A DNA stretch of 64,000 nt from Adhaeribacter soli (GTDB lineage Bacteria > Bacteroidota > Bacteroidia > Cytophagales > Hymenobacteraceae), in the NCBI RefSeq assembly GCF_008727925.1, contig NZ_VTWT01000010.1:116628-180627 (forward strand). The letters run 5' to 3'. Both the position numbers and the translations under genes were made by a program. Below, in pieces: positions 7,633 through 16,740 of this stretch (positions are counted from its first letter, which is position 1; each line of letters starts with the position of its first letter). The notes beneath the pieces are model-generated. The model ran no database searches. It was not told the DNA's origin and saw nothing but the letters and a program-made list of their open reading frames with translations.

Positions 7633-8859
7633 TTAATTCCGAACCGCAATCATCAGCCCGAGCTCCTTATACCGCATGCCGAATTTCTTAGCGATAACGG
7701 CATTGGTGAGGCTGCCGCGGTAAATGTACACGCCGCTTCGGTAATGTTCGTTCGTAAACAGCACTTCGTTTATACCACCGTACTGCGAAATTTCCATCAG
7801 GATCGGGGTAAAAATGTTGCTTAGCGCATTTGTGGCCGTCCGCGGTACGCGGGAAGCGATATTCGGTACGCAGTAATGAATTACGTCGTATTTGCGGTAA
7901 ACGGGACGGCTGTGCGAAGTCATTTCCGAAGTTTCGAAACAACCGCCCTGGTCGATGCTAACATCTATGATAACCGAACCGGGCTGCATGCGGGCCACAA
8001 CGGCTTCGGGCACCATGTAATTGCCGTGGTTATCTTCCGGACTCAACGCGCCGATTACCACATCGGCCTGGGTAATGTTTTCGGAAAGCACCTGGCCGTC
8101 TAAGGTAGAAGTAAATAACTGGGCGCCTACGTTATGCTTTAAGCGCCGGAGTTTGTAGATCTGGTCGTCAAATACTCTTACTTCGGCCCCCAGACCAATG
8201 GCAGCGCGGGTGGCATATTCGGCTACCGTTCCGGCGCCTAAGATCACGACTCTGGAAGGCGGAACCCCGGTAATGCCGCCTAAAATTACTCCCTTGCCGT
8301 CGTTGCTGCTGCTCAGGTACTCGGCCGCGATGAGCATAACCGTGCTTCCGGCAATTTCGCTCATGGCCCGCACCACCGGTTTGGTTTCGGAACGGTCTTT
8401 TATGAGTTCGAAGGAAATGGCGTTTATTTTTTTCCGGCACAAGGCCAGCACATAATCGGCGGTAATGCTGGCAAACTGCAAAGCCGAAATAAGCGTCTGG
8501 TTGGCCTTCAGGTAATCCATTTCCTCGTAGGTTGGCGGCGCAATCTTCAGGATGATGTCGGCTTCGTATACTTCCGGCGTGGAGTATACGATCTTGGCCC
8601 CGGCTTCGGAAAAATCGTGGTCGGAGTATTTGGAAGGTTCCCCGGCCCCGGTTTCAACCCAAATTTCGTGGCCCTGCTCGGTAAGCTGTTTCACGGAAGC
8701 CGGGCTCAGCCCGATCCGGTTTTCCTGCAAACTCGATTCTTTCGGAATCCCGATAAAGAGCCGCTTTCGCTTGGTTTCCACCGCCAGCATCGATTCCTTC
8801 GTGGCAAGACCCGGGCTGGCCGCAATAGCAGCAAAGCCCGAAGGTGTTTTATGGGTCAT
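7633..8859 (-). CDS. ald: Alanine dehydrogenase
   Basis: NAD-dependent oxidative deamination of L-alanine to pyruvate (AlaDH/PNT family). The 408 residues carry the N-terminal catalytic domain (IGIPKESSLQENRIGLSP with the substrate Arg/Lys region), and the NAD-binding glycine motif VVILGAGTVAEYATRAAIGLGAEVRVFD. The first 30 residues before KRLFIGIPKE are an extension seen in Bacteroidota members; the ATG is 4 bp after the tsaE stop. It is the last gene of a minus-strand unit porX-tsaE-ald. Confidence 0.95.
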   Translation of the reverse strand: MTHKTPSGFAAIAASPGLATKESMLAVETKRKRLFIGIPKESSLQENRIGLSPASVKQLTEQGHEIWVETGAGEPSKYSDHDFSEAGAKIVYSTPEVYEADIILKIAPPTYEEMDYLKANQTLISALQFASITADYVLALCRKKINAISFELIKDRSETKPVVRAMSEIAGSTVMLIAAEYLSSSNDGKGVILGGITGVPPSRVVILGAGTVAEYATRAAIGLGAEVRVFDDQIYKLRRLKHNVGAQLFTSTLDGQVLSENITQADVVIGALSPEDNHGNYMVPEAVVARMQPGSVIIDVSIDQGGCFETSEMTSHSRPVYRKYDVIHYCVPNIASRVPRTATNALSNIFTPILMEISQYGGINEVLFTNEHYRSGVYIYRGSLTNAVIAKKFGMRYKELGLMIAVRN

Positions 8860-8863
8860 ATTC

Positions 8864-9316
8864 TCAGTACTGTTTCAAAGTAATTAAGCGCTCCTCGCCG
8901 GCCCCGCTCGTAATCGTTACCAGCATGTAGTGGTCGGGCAGCAGGTTCGGGATCTTCGTAGGCCATTCGATCAGACACAGATTTCCCGAATCGAAATAAT
9001 CGTAAACGCCGATGTTCACTGATTCCTGTTCTTCGTTTATCCGGTAAAAATCGAAATGATATACCGGACGGCCGTTGCCGGTCAGGTACTCGTTCACGAT
9101 GGAAAAAGTAGGGCTGCTTACCGGGTCTATTACGCCCAGTTCCTTGCAAATGGCTTTTATGAACGTGGTTTTGCCGGCCCCCATTTCCCCTTCGAACAGA
9201 ACGGTTGAAATGGTCGTGTTTCCGGCCAGAAAAGTAAGAAACTCCTCGGCGGCTTCGGGCAGTTCGGCCAGAGAAGCCACCTGCAGCATTTTTTCGGTAT
9301 CGGCGATTGTGTCCAT
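8864..9316 (-). CDS. tsaE: tRNA threonylcarbamoyladenosine biosynthesis ATPase TsaE
   Basis: Helper ATPase of the TsaBDE complex that makes N6-threonylcarbamoyladenosine at position 37 of ANN-decoding tRNAs. At 150 residues it has the usual size; Walker A GEMGAGKT lies at residues 43-50, with the family motif SSPTFSIVNEY and the C-terminal IEWPTKIPNLLP. Its ATG directly abuts the porX stop codon (9314-9316 and 9317-9319), so the two are very probably translationally coupled. Confidence 0.96.
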   Translation of the reverse strand: MDTIADTEKMLQVASLAELPEAAEEFLTFLAGNTTISTVLFEGEMGAGKTTFIKAICKELGVIDPVSSPTFSIVNEYLTGNGRPVYHFDFYRINEEQESVNIGVYDYFDSGNLCLIEWPTKIPNLLPDHYMLVTITSGAGEERLITLKQY

Positions 9317-10873
9317 CTAGCGGGGGCTAAGGGTTACAAACGGTATAATGATCTCTTCCAAAGATATGCCCCCGTGCTGGAAGGTATCTTTGTAGTAGTT
9401 CACATAATAGTTATAATTGTTCGGATATGCAAAGAAATAATCTTCTATGGCAAAAACATACGCCGTGGAGATGTTTTCTTTCGGCAAATATAAGCGTTCC
9501 GGCTTTCTGGACACATATACGTCTTTTTCGGTGAAGCCCAGGTTCTTGCCGTGCTTGTAGCGCAAATTGGTATTCGTGTTCCGGTCGCCCACAATCTTAA
9601 ACGGCCGTTTAACCCGGATCGTACCGTGGTCGGTGGTAATTACCACTCTGCCTTTTTTCTCCGAGATCATGCGCAAGGCCTCGTACAGCGGCGAATGCAG
9701 GAACCAGGAACGGGTTAACGAACGGTAAGCCGATTCGTCCGGGGCCAGTTCGCGCACCATGGCCATATCGGTACGGGCGTGCGAAAGCATGTCCACGAAG
9801 TTGTACACGATCACGTTCAGCTTATTGTTTTGCAGGTTGCTGAACTTACTGAGTAACTCCTTGCCGGCCGTAATATTGGTAATTTTGTTGTAGCTGAACT
9901 TGTCGGTGATTTTATTCTGCTGAAACAGTATCTCCATGAAATCCTGCTCGTGCAGGTTCTTGCCTTCGTCCTCATCATCGGAAACCCACAGGTTCGGGTA
10001 CTTTTTCTGAATATCGGCAGGCAGCATACCGGCAAAAATGGCATTCCGGGCGTAGGCCGTGGTGGTTGGCAGAATGGAGTAATACATTTCCTCGCTGTCC
10101 ACGGTAAAATGCTCGGAAATGATCGGCTCCAGGATCTTCCACTGGTCGTAGCGCAAATTATCGATCAGGATAAAATAAACCGGCTGCTCCGATTCTTTCA
10201 TCATCGGGAAAACGCGCTGCTTGAACAACTGGTGCGACATGAGCGGGGCATCTTCCTTCTCTTCGTTCATCCAGTCTTCGTAATTGTCCATAATGAACTT
10301 CGAGAAGTTGGCGTTGGCCTCGTCTTTCTGCATCGTGATCACGTCGGCCATGCTTTTATTCTCGGTCTCATCGATTTCCAGCTCCCAGTAAACCAGCTTC
10401 TTATACACATCGGCCCATTCCTGGTAGCTTAAACGCTCGCCAAAAGCCATGCCCAGCTGCCGGAAGTCGCGCTGGTAACTAATGTTTGTACGTTCCGAAA
10501 CCAGCCGTTTATTATCCAGAATTTTCTTAATGGAAAGCAGGATCTGGTTCGGATTGATGGGCTTGATGAGGTAGTCGGCTATTTTAGAACCGATAGCCTC
10601 CTCCATAATATGTTCTTCCTCGCTCTTGGTGATCATCACCACCGGCGTCATCGGCTTTATGGCTTTCAGCTCGTTCAGGGTTTCCAAACCGCTTATTCCC
10701 GGCATGTTCTCATCCAGAAAAACCACATCATAGGCCTGTTCCTGGAACTTCTCGATAGCGTCCGCCCCGCTGGGTACAGGCGTAACGTCGTAACCACGGT
10801 CCTTGAGGAACATGATATGGGGTTTCAGCAGGTCGATCTCGTCATCGGCCCATAAAATACTATATCTTTGCAT
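9317..10873 (-). CDS. porX: PorX-type two-component response regulator with PglZ/alkaline-phosphatase domain
   Basis: 518 residues. The receiver domain (1-125) has acidic pocket D10-D11, phospho-acceptor Asp54 in FLDENMPG, and Lys in DYLIKPINP. A helical linker leads to a C-terminal PglZ domain of the alkaline-phosphatase superfamily with FILIDNLRYDQW, TTTAYARNAIF and VITTDHGTI, which supply zinc ligands. In Porphyromonas and Flavobacterium PorX pairs with sensor PorY and controls type IX secretion; the PglZ domain hydrolyses nucleotides. I place the start at the ATG at 10873 (MQRYSILWADDE); an upstream in-frame extension of 25 codons has no family counterpart. No histidine kinase is adjacent. 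A sorting-domain cargo gene lies 8 kb away. Confidence 0.94.
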   Translation of the reverse strand: MQRYSILWADDEIDLLKPHIMFLKDRGYDVTPVPSGADAIEKFQEQAYDVVFLDENMPGISGLETLNELKAIKPMTPVVMITKSEEEHIMEEAIGSKIADYLIKPINPNQILLSIKKILDNKRLVSERTNISYQRDFRQLGMAFGERLSYQEWADVYKKLVYWELEIDETENKSMADVITMQKDEANANFSKFIMDNYEDWMNEEKEDAPLMSHQLFKQRVFPMMKESEQPVYFILIDNLRYDQWKILEPIISEHFTVDSEEMYYSILPTTTAYARNAIFAGMLPADIQKKYPNLWVSDDEDEGKNLHEQDFMEILFQQNKITDKFSYNKITNITAGKELLSKFSNLQNNKLNVIVYNFVDMLSHARTDMAMVRELAPDESAYRSLTRSWFLHSPLYEALRMISEKKGRVVITTDHGTIRVKRPFKIVGDRNTNTNLRYKHGKNLGFTEKDVYVSRKPERLYLPKENISTAYVFAIEDYFFAYPNNYNYYVNYYKDTFQHGGISLEEIIIPFVTLSPR

Positions 10874-11038
10874 TGGAATGTAATTTCGGGTTATTATAAA
10901 GTTATTTATACGGATTTGACCGTAAAAAAACCGGGAATTCCGGCGCAACCTTTAGCACGTGAAATTAAACGAAAGGTTGCTTTATTTTATTAGGATCGGA
11001 GAATTAAAAATTAAAGTTTTTGAATATTTACCCTGGCC

Positions 11039-11155
11039 CTAGTGCTCGACCAAATTAATTTCCAGAATTTGCTTGACGGGATTTGTAATCCCGTCTTTAC
11101 CGAGCCGTGGGATTTGTAATCCCACTTGCTAAAAATTAACTTGACTATGTACTAG
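11039..11155 (+). mobile_element. Two-hairpin MITE-like element, copy 1
   Basis: 117 bp ending in CTAG on both sides with imperfect terminal inverted repeats of about 22 bp (CTAGTGCTCGACCAAATTAA inward from the left; CTAGTACATAGTCAAGTTAA from the right). Inside are two perfect hairpins sharing the core GGGATTTGTAATCCC. A second copy in inverse orientation lies at 43507-43622 and is close to identical along its length. No coding capacity. Confidence 0.85.
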
Positions 11156-11217
11156 AATATAAACCTAGGGAGGGAGTTTTTAAGCACCTGTAAAGAACTG
11201 TCAGCAGCACGGAAAAC

Positions 11218-11432
11218 AACCACCCCCAACCCCTCCTTGAAAAAAGGAGGGGAGCTTGACCCCACCCCGGCCCTCCCCTAAAAACAGGAGAGGGGGCTTT
11301 GTTTCTGCTGGATTTCACTTTTATTGTCTATGGCATACTGTTTACAAAAAGAAAAGTCCATTGAAAGCAGTTAAGTAAAGAACAAGCAGCGAAAGCTCCC
11401 CTCCTTTTTTCAAGGAGGGGTTGGGGGTGGTT
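11218..11432. repeat. C-rich paired inverted repeat, 39-bp perfect arms
   Basis: Arms 11218-11256 and 11394-11432 are exactly complementary over 39 bp and enclose 137 bp. The left arm begins AACCACCCCCAACCCCTCC and each arm contains its own small hairpin (CTCCTTgaaaAAGGAG). Related arms recur at 46267-46427 and 49211-49294. Confidence 0.88.
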
Positions 11433-11492
11433 AACACTTTTTCATCCTGAAACCGTACCATTCCAAATTTTACAAAACACCACAACAGCATT

Positions 11493-12722
11493 TTGAGCAA
11501 GAAAAAGATCTTCAACGACCCGGTTTACGGCTTCATTACCATTCCTTCGGGCTTGGTTTTCGATATTATCGAGCACCCTTATTTTCAGCGCTTGCGCCGC
11601 ATTCGGCAACTCGGCCTTACAGATTTTGTGTATCCCGGCGCCTTGCATACCCGTTTTCACCACGCGCTAGGTGCAATGCATCTGATGAGCACCGCTCTGG
11701 ATACGCTCCGTGCCAAAGGTACTTTTATCTGGGATGCCGAATACGAAGCTTCTTTAATTGCTATTTTGCTGCACGACATCGGTCACGGCCCTCTCTCCCA
11801 TGCCCTGGAAACGGCTATTTTCAAGGAAGTGCACCACGAAGATATTTCCCTTTACATCATGGAGCTGCTGAACAAGGAGTTTCACGGCCGGTTGGATCTG
11901 GCGATCCGGATCTTCCAGGGAAATTATGAACGACCGTTCTTTCACCAGTTAGTTTCCAGCCAGTTGGATGTGGACCGCCTGGATTACCTGAACCGGGACA
12001 GCTTTTATACCGGCGTGATGGAAGGCAAGATCGGGGCCAGTCGATTGCTGAAAATGTTGGATGTGGTGGATGAAAAACTGGTGGTGGAAGAAAAAGCCAT
12101 CTATTCCATCGAGAACTTTCTGGTTAGCCGCCGTTTGATGTACTGGCAGGTGTACCTGCACAAAACCGTACTAAGCGCCGAAAACATGGTATTGCGCACC
12201 GTAGAACGCGCCCGCGAACTGATGCAGGCTGGCGTAGAGGTTCCCGCCAGTCCTTCGTTCCGGCTTTTTCTGGCCAATGACATACGGTTTTCCGATTTCC
12301 AGACCGACCCGGAGATCATGCGCAACTTTGTAGCCTTGGACGATATCGACGTTTGGGGTGCCGTAAAACAGTGGGCTTTTCACCCGGATAAAATCCTAGC
12401 CTTCCTGGCTTCCAGCATCATCGACCGCAAATTGTTCAAGATCATCATTACTACCGAGCCACTGGAAGAAGATTTCCGCTTAGGCATTGCGGAGTTGGTT
12501 CAGGAGAAATTCGGCATTACGGAAGAAGAACTGCCCTACATTATGATTTCCGGCAAGATCAGCAATAACGCCTACAACGCCACCAACGAAGCCATAAACG
12601 TCCTTACCAAATATGGCAAGGTAGTAGAACTGGCCGAAGCCTCCGACCTGCCCAATATCCGGGCGCTAAGCACGAAGGTGGAGAAATATTTTGTGTGCTA
12701 TCCGAAGGAAATTGCGGGGTAG
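11493..12722 (+). CDS. HD-domain phosphohydrolase (SAMHD1/dGTPase-like)
   Basis: 409 residues with an N-terminal HD domain: conserved HTRFHHALG at 52-60 and metal-binding HD at 94-95 in LLHDIGHGPLSH, and a later Asp in QLDVDRLDYLNRDS. This is the arrangement of the dGTPase/SAMHD1-like subgroup, which hydrolyses dNTPs or other phosphate esters. The frame has no early ATG; the start is most likely the TTG at 11493, which gives MSKKKIFNDPVYGF, the usual N-terminus of this family. It ends 30 bp before an unrelated AT-rich gene. Confidence 0.9.
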   Translation: MSKKKIFNDPVYGFITIPSGLVFDIIEHPYFQRLRRIRQLGLTDFVYPGALHTRFHHALGAMHLMSTALDTLRAKGTFIWDAEYEASLIAILLHDIGHGPLSHALETAIFKEVHHEDISLYIMELLNKEFHGRLDLAIRIFQGNYERPFFHQLVSSQLDVDRLDYLNRDSFYTGVMEGKIGASRLLKMLDVVDEKLVVEEKAIYSIENFLVSRRLMYWQVYLHKTVLSAENMVLRTVERARELMQAGVEVPASPSFRLFLANDIRFSDFQTDPEIMRNFVALDDIDVWGAVKQWAFHPDKILAFLASSIIDRKLFKIIITTEPLEEDFRLGIAELVQEKFGITEEELPYIMISGKISNNAYNATNEAINVLTKYGKVVELAEASDLPNIRALSTKVEKYFVCYPKEIAG

Positions 12723-12752
12723 TACGGCTATTTATTAATCCAATCTGATTAA

Positions 12753-13199
12753 ATGGAAGAAAGAAGTTACTCATCAAAAATATGGCTTACTCCAGGTGTT
12801 GGATTAGCTTTATTTATCTTTATTTCTACTATATTCAACAACAAAGCAAATTTTGACCTAAATTCACTTCTTTTCATTTTTGGAGTTCCTTTTGCGACTT
12901 CATTCTTTATCCTTACGCTAACGTTTCCTGTTTGGGTTTTCCTAAAAGTCATCAACTATCTTACCTTAAAGCTAATCAAAACAGTTACTTACATAAAAAT
13001 CATTAACCAAGTTTCCGGAATAATTCTTTACAGTTTGTTTTATCTGCTCATTAGATATATTTTCCTGTCCTCCAACAAGCCATTTTTATGGGATGAAAAG
13101 AGTTACTATTTATTAATCATTTATTATTTATCTTTTAGCTTCGGTGTCTGGTATCACAGAATAGAAATAAAAGATAAGAATCTAATTAATTCTTTATAA
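12753..13199 (+). CDS. Small AT-rich membrane protein, unknown function
   Basis: 148 residues with four hydrophobic segments (about 15-32, 42-65, 90-108 and 123-140) and a charged C-terminus. I recognise no family. Base and codon use are clearly more AT-rich than the HD hydrolase and lpxD around it, which points to acquisition from elsewhere. No attC-like palindrome was found beside it. Confidence 0.65.
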   Translation: MEERSYSSKIWLTPGVGLALFIFISTIFNNKANFDLNSLLFIFGVPFATSFFILTLTFPVWVFLKVINYLTLKLIKTVTYIKIINQVSGIILYSLFYLLIRYIFLSSNKPFLWDEKSYYLLIIYYLSFSFGVWYHRIEIKDKNLINSL

Positions 13200-13312
13200 T
13201 AAATTGTTTCTGAAATCGCTACCCCTACCACCCCAAAAACCCCTTCTTCCAACAACCTTTAAATAAATTCCATCTTTCCTTCCCCAAAAAAATAAGGGAT
13301 TAATTAATTTTC

Positions 13313-13320
13313 TATTTTTG
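13313..13320 (+). promoter_or_regulatory. -7 promoter box directly before lpxD ATG
   Basis: TATTTTTG fits TAnnTTTG and ends 4 bp before the ATG at 13325, so transcription should start at or next to the start codon. Upstream, the plus strand is G-free from about 13219 to 13294. Confidence 0.6.
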
Positions 13321-13324
13321 CAGC

Positions 13325-14347
13325 ATGGAATTTACTGTTCAACAGATTGCTGAAATGTTGGGCGGGACCGTAGAAGGCAACCCGACCAGCAAGATCAGTA
13401 CTTTAGCTAAAATAGAAGAAGCCGGCGAAAAAGCCCTGGCTTTTCTATCGAACCCGAAATACGAACCTTATTTATATACCACCGAGGCCTCGGCCGTGAT
13501 CGTATCGCACGAACTGGAACTGAAGCAGCACGTGGAAACTTCCCTGATCCGGGTGGCCGATCCGTACACCAGTTTTTCGCGCCTGCTCGAGGAATACCAG
13601 AAAGCGGTGATGGCTTTTAAAACCGGCGTGGAAGAACCGGCTTATATGGGCAAAAATTCTACCATCGGTGATAACTTCTACCGCGCGGCTTTTTCCTACA
13701 TTGGCCAGAACTGTAAGATCGGTGCGAACGCCCGCATTTTCCCGCATGTTTCCATTGGCGATAACGTGAAGATCGGCGACAACGTGATCATTTACGCCGG
13801 CGCTAAAATTTATTCTGATACCGTAATCGGCAACAACTGCACCATTCACGCCGGTGCGGTTATCGGTTCCGACGGTTTCGGTTTTGCTCCCCAAAAGGAC
13901 GGCACTTACAAGATCATTCCACAGATCGGCAATGTAGTTCTGGAGGATAATGTGAGCATTGGCGCTAATGCTACCATCGATTGCGCTACCATGGGCTCCA
14001 CTATTATTCACGAAGGCACCAAAATAGACAACCTCGTTCAGATCGCCCACAACGTGGAAATTGGCAAGCATACGGTAATTGCCGCGCAATCGGGCGTTTC
14101 GGGCTCTTCCAGGATCGGGAATTTCTGCACCGTGGCCGGCCAGGTGGGCATTGTGGGCCACATAACCATTGCCGACCGCACCATTATCGGCGCGCAATCG
14201 GGCGTTTCCAAATCCATAAAAGAAGAAGGCACCATTATTCAGGGATCGCCGGCTTTCGATTACAAACAGAACCTTCGCGCGCTTACCGTTTTCCGCAAGC
14301 TGCCCGAACTGCAAAAAGACATAGAGGAACTGAAAGAAAAGCTCTAA
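13325..14347 (+). CDS. lpxD: UDP-3-O-(3-hydroxyacyl)glucosamine N-acyltransferase
   Basis: Third step of lipid A synthesis: adds the 3-hydroxyacyl chain from acyl-ACP to the amino group of UDP-3-O-acyl-glucosamine in the cytoplasm. 340 residues, normal length. An N-terminal LpxD domain (1-95) is followed by a left-handed parallel beta-helix of hexapeptide repeats (for example IGDNVKIGDNVIIYAGAKI), the region with catalytic His in DNLVQIAHNVEIGKHTVIAAQSG, and a short C-terminal helix. It heads the cluster lpxD-lpxC/fabZ-lpxA. Confidence 0.97.
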   Translation: MEFTVQQIAEMLGGTVEGNPTSKISTLAKIEEAGEKALAFLSNPKYEPYLYTTEASAVIVSHELELKQHVETSLIRVADPYTSFSRLLEEYQKAVMAFKTGVEEPAYMGKNSTIGDNFYRAAFSYIGQNCKIGANARIFPHVSIGDNVKIGDNVIIYAGAKIYSDTVIGNNCTIHAGAVIGSDGFGFAPQKDGTYKIIPQIGNVVLEDNVSIGANATIDCATMGSTIIHEGTKIDNLVQIAHNVEIGKHTVIAAQSGVSGSSRIGNFCTVAGQVGIVGHITIADRTIIGAQSGVSKSIKEEGTIIQGSPAFDYKQNLRALTVFRKLPELQKDIEELKEKL

Positions 14348-14377
14348 TTTTACGCTTTCTTATTTAAGAAATACTGA

Positions 14378-15775
14378 ATGAACGACAAACAGCATACCAT
14401 TAAGTCGCCGGTTACGGTATCGGGCATTGGCCTGCACACCGGCGTGGTAGCCAACATGACCTTTCTGCCGGCTCCGGTAAACCACGGCTATAAATTCCAG
14501 CGCGTAGACCTGCCCGGCCAGCCCATTGTAGATGCCGACGTAGACAACGTGGTAGACCTTTCCAGAGGCACCACCATTGAACAGAACGGCGCACGCATAA
14601 ACACGGTAGAGCATACACTGGCCGCTCTGGTAGGTTTGGAAATAGACAATGTGCTTATCCAGCTGGACGGTCCGGAACCGCCGATCATGGATGGCAGCTC
14701 CATCACGTTTGTAAGAGCTTTAATGGATGCCGGCTTCGAAGAACAGAATGCCTTGCGCAACTTCTTCGAGATTCCTCAGGGCATAAGCTTTAAAGACAGC
14801 GCCCGGGAAGTAGAATTAGCGGCATTGCCTTTAGACGATTACCGCGTTACCGTAATGGTAGATTACAATTCGCCGGTATTGGGCAGCCAGCACGCTTCCA
14901 TCACCAACATCAACCAGTTCCCGGACGAGATCGCTCCTTGCCGGACCTTCTGCTTTCTGCACGAACTGGAAATGCTGTTCCGCCAGAACCTGATAAAAGG
15001 CGGCGACCTGGACAATGCCATTGTGGTAGTAGACCGCGTGGTGCAGGACGATGAACTGGACCACCTGGCCCGGTTGCTGAACAAGCCTAAAGTAGAAGTA
15101 AAGAAGGAAGGCATTCTGAACAACACCGAGTTACGCTTTAAAAACGAACCGGCCCGCCACAAACTCCTCGACCTGATCGGTGACTTAGCCTTAGTTGGTC
15201 GTCCGCTGAAAGGCCAGATCCTGGCCGCACGCCCGGGCCACGCGGCAAACGTAGCGTTTGCGAAGAAAATTAAAAAAGCGATGCAGGAAGCGGCCATTAA
15301 AAATGTGCCGGTGTACGATCCGCGGCGCGAACCGGTGATGGACATTAACAGGATCACCCAGACCCTGCCGCACCGCTACCCGTTCCTGCTCATCGATAAA
15401 ATTATTCACCTGGACGAAACTACGGTTACCGGAATCAAGAATGTAACGATAAACGAGCCGTTCTTCCAGGGCCACTTCCCGAACAACCCGGTAATGCCCG
15501 GCGTACTGCAGATCGAAGCCATGGCACAAACTGGCGGGATTCTTGTATTAAGCACCGTTCCGGACCCGGAAAACTACTGGACTTACTTTTTAGGAATTGA
15601 AAAATGCCGTTTCCGGAAAAAAGTACTGCCCGGCGATACCATTATTTTCAAATGCGAACTAATGGCCCCGGTAAAACGCGGCATCGCCAAAATGATGGGT
15701 CAGGCTTTTGTAGGCGGCAAAGTAGTAATGGAAGCCGAAATGAGCGCCAGTATTGTAAGAAAAGAGAACGTTTAA
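14378..15775 (+). CDS. lpxC/fabZ: Bifunctional UDP-3-O-acyl-N-acetylglucosamine deacetylase / 3-hydroxyacyl-ACP dehydratase
   Basis: Natural fusion typical of Bacteroidota. Residues 1 to about 305 are LpxC, the zinc deacetylase that commits to lipid A: metal ligands His79 (VEHT), His261 and Asp265 (HKLLDLIGD), general-acid region His288 (RPGHAAN). Residues about 322-465 are FabZ with the hot-dog fold: PHRYPFLLIDK, catalytic His366 in GHFPNNPVMPG and Glu380 in LQIEAMAQ. The fusion couples lipid A commitment to unsaturated or long-chain fatty acid elongation. It lies 30 bp after lpxD, on the same transcript. Confidence 0.97.
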   Translation: MNDKQHTIKSPVTVSGIGLHTGVVANMTFLPAPVNHGYKFQRVDLPGQPIVDADVDNVVDLSRGTTIEQNGARINTVEHTLAALVGLEIDNVLIQLDGPEPPIMDGSSITFVRALMDAGFEEQNALRNFFEIPQGISFKDSAREVELAALPLDDYRVTVMVDYNSPVLGSQHASITNINQFPDEIAPCRTFCFLHELEMLFRQNLIKGGDLDNAIVVVDRVVQDDELDHLARLLNKPKVEVKKEGILNNTELRFKNEPARHKLLDLIGDLALVGRPLKGQILAARPGHAANVAFAKKIKKAMQEAAIKNVPVYDPRREPVMDINRITQTLPHRYPFLLIDKIIHLDETTVTGIKNVTINEPFFQGHFPNNPVMPGVLQIEAMAQTGGILVLSTVPDPENYWTYFLGIEKCRFRKKVLPGDTIIFKCELMAPVKRGIAKMMGQAFVGGKVVMEAEMSASIVRKENV

Positions 15776-15939
15776 TTTTAATTAGAAATTAGAAATTATG
15801 AATTAGAAATTATCAGCAACCAATTTGGCTGCAGATAATTTCAAACCTCATCCAAGCTTTCACCTTCTGACAAAACTTAATAAAGTCGCCTCAAAACCGA
15901 AAGCATTTCTAATTTCTAATTCATAATTTCTAATTAAAA
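15776..15939. repeat. Paired inverted arms filling the lpxC/fabZ-lpxA gap
   Basis: Arms 15776-15810 and 15905-15939 (35 nt each) are built of AATTAGAAATTA-type units in opposite orientation and start right at the lpxC/fabZ stop. The right arm is G-free on the top strand and ends 9 bp before the lpxA ATG. They enclose 94 bp with no gene. Confidence 0.85.
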
Positions 15940-15948
15940 GTAAGTCTA

Positions 15949-16740
15949 ATGACTCAACCGTTAGCATATATTCATCCGGAAGCCAAAATTGCGCATAACG
16001 TAGTTGTGGAGCCGTTTACCACCATTTACAAAGACGTGGAAATTGGAGAAGGCACCTGGATTGGCCCGAACGTAACCATTATGGAAGGCGCCCGCATCGG
16101 GAAGAACTGCAAAATATTTCCGGGCGCGGTAATTTCGGCTCCGCCGCAAGACCTGAAATACCAGGGCGAACCTTCTACTGCGACCATCGGCGACAATACC
16201 ATTATCCGGGAGTGCGTTACGATGAACCGCGGTACGGCGCTGGACAAAAACACTACTTCTATAGGGAAGAACTGCCTGGTAATGGCTTACGTGCACATTG
16301 CGCACGATTGCATTGTGGGCAACAACGTAATTCTGGCTAATTCGGTGCAGCTGGCCGGCCACATCGAGGTACAGGATCACGTGTTTATCGGCGGAACCAC
16401 CGCGGTGCACCAGTTCGTAAAGATCGGGGCGCACTCGATGGTTTCGGGTGGCTCACTGGTACGCAAAGATGTGCCGCCGTTTATCAAGGCTGCCCGCGAA
16501 CCGCTTTCCTATGCCGGCATCAACTCCATTGGTTTACGCCGCCGGGGGTATACCAACGAGCAGATCTACGAAATTCAGCAGATCTACCGCATTGTTTTCC
16601 TTAACGGCCTCAACTATTCGGCTGCCCTGGAGAAAATTGAAATGGAAATGCCTTCTTCGTTAGAGCGCGACGAGATCCTGAACTTCTTCCGGACTTCGGA
16701 ACGGGGTGTAATTAAAGGCCAGGGCCGCGATGCAGGTTAA
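15949..16740 (+). CDS. lpxA: UDP-N-acetylglucosamine O-acyltransferase
   Basis: First step of lipid A synthesis: transfers 3-hydroxyacyl from ACP to UDP-GlcNAc. 263 residues, normal length. Left-handed beta-helix hexapeptide repeats run from about residue 5 to 185, with catalytic His in YVHIAHDCIVGNNVILANS and the acyl-ruler region HVFIGGTTAVHQFVKIG. The C-terminal helical domain carries the conserved INSIGLRRRGYTNEQI. The last 11 bp overlap the next gene. Confidence 0.97.
   Translation: MTQPLAYIHPEAKIAHNVVVEPFTTIYKDVEIGEGTWIGPNVTIMEGARIGKNCKIFPGAVISAPPQDLKYQGEPSTATIGDNTIIRECVTMNRGTALDKNTTSIGKNCLVMAYVHIAHDCIVGNNVILANSVQLAGHIEVQDHVFIGGTTAVHQFVKIGAHSMVSGGSLVRKDVPPFIKAAREPLSYAGINSIGLRRRGYTNEQIYEIQQIYRIVFLNGLNYSAALEKIEMEMPSSLERDEILNFFRTSERGVIKGQGRDAG

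Larger units (their letters stand above)
10874..11492. other. Gene-free stretch holding two repeat elements
   Basis: About 620 bp between divergent porX and the HD-hydrolase gene. It contains the two-hairpin element (11039-11155) and the C-rich paired inverted repeat (11218-11432). No gene is seen. Confidence 0.75.
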
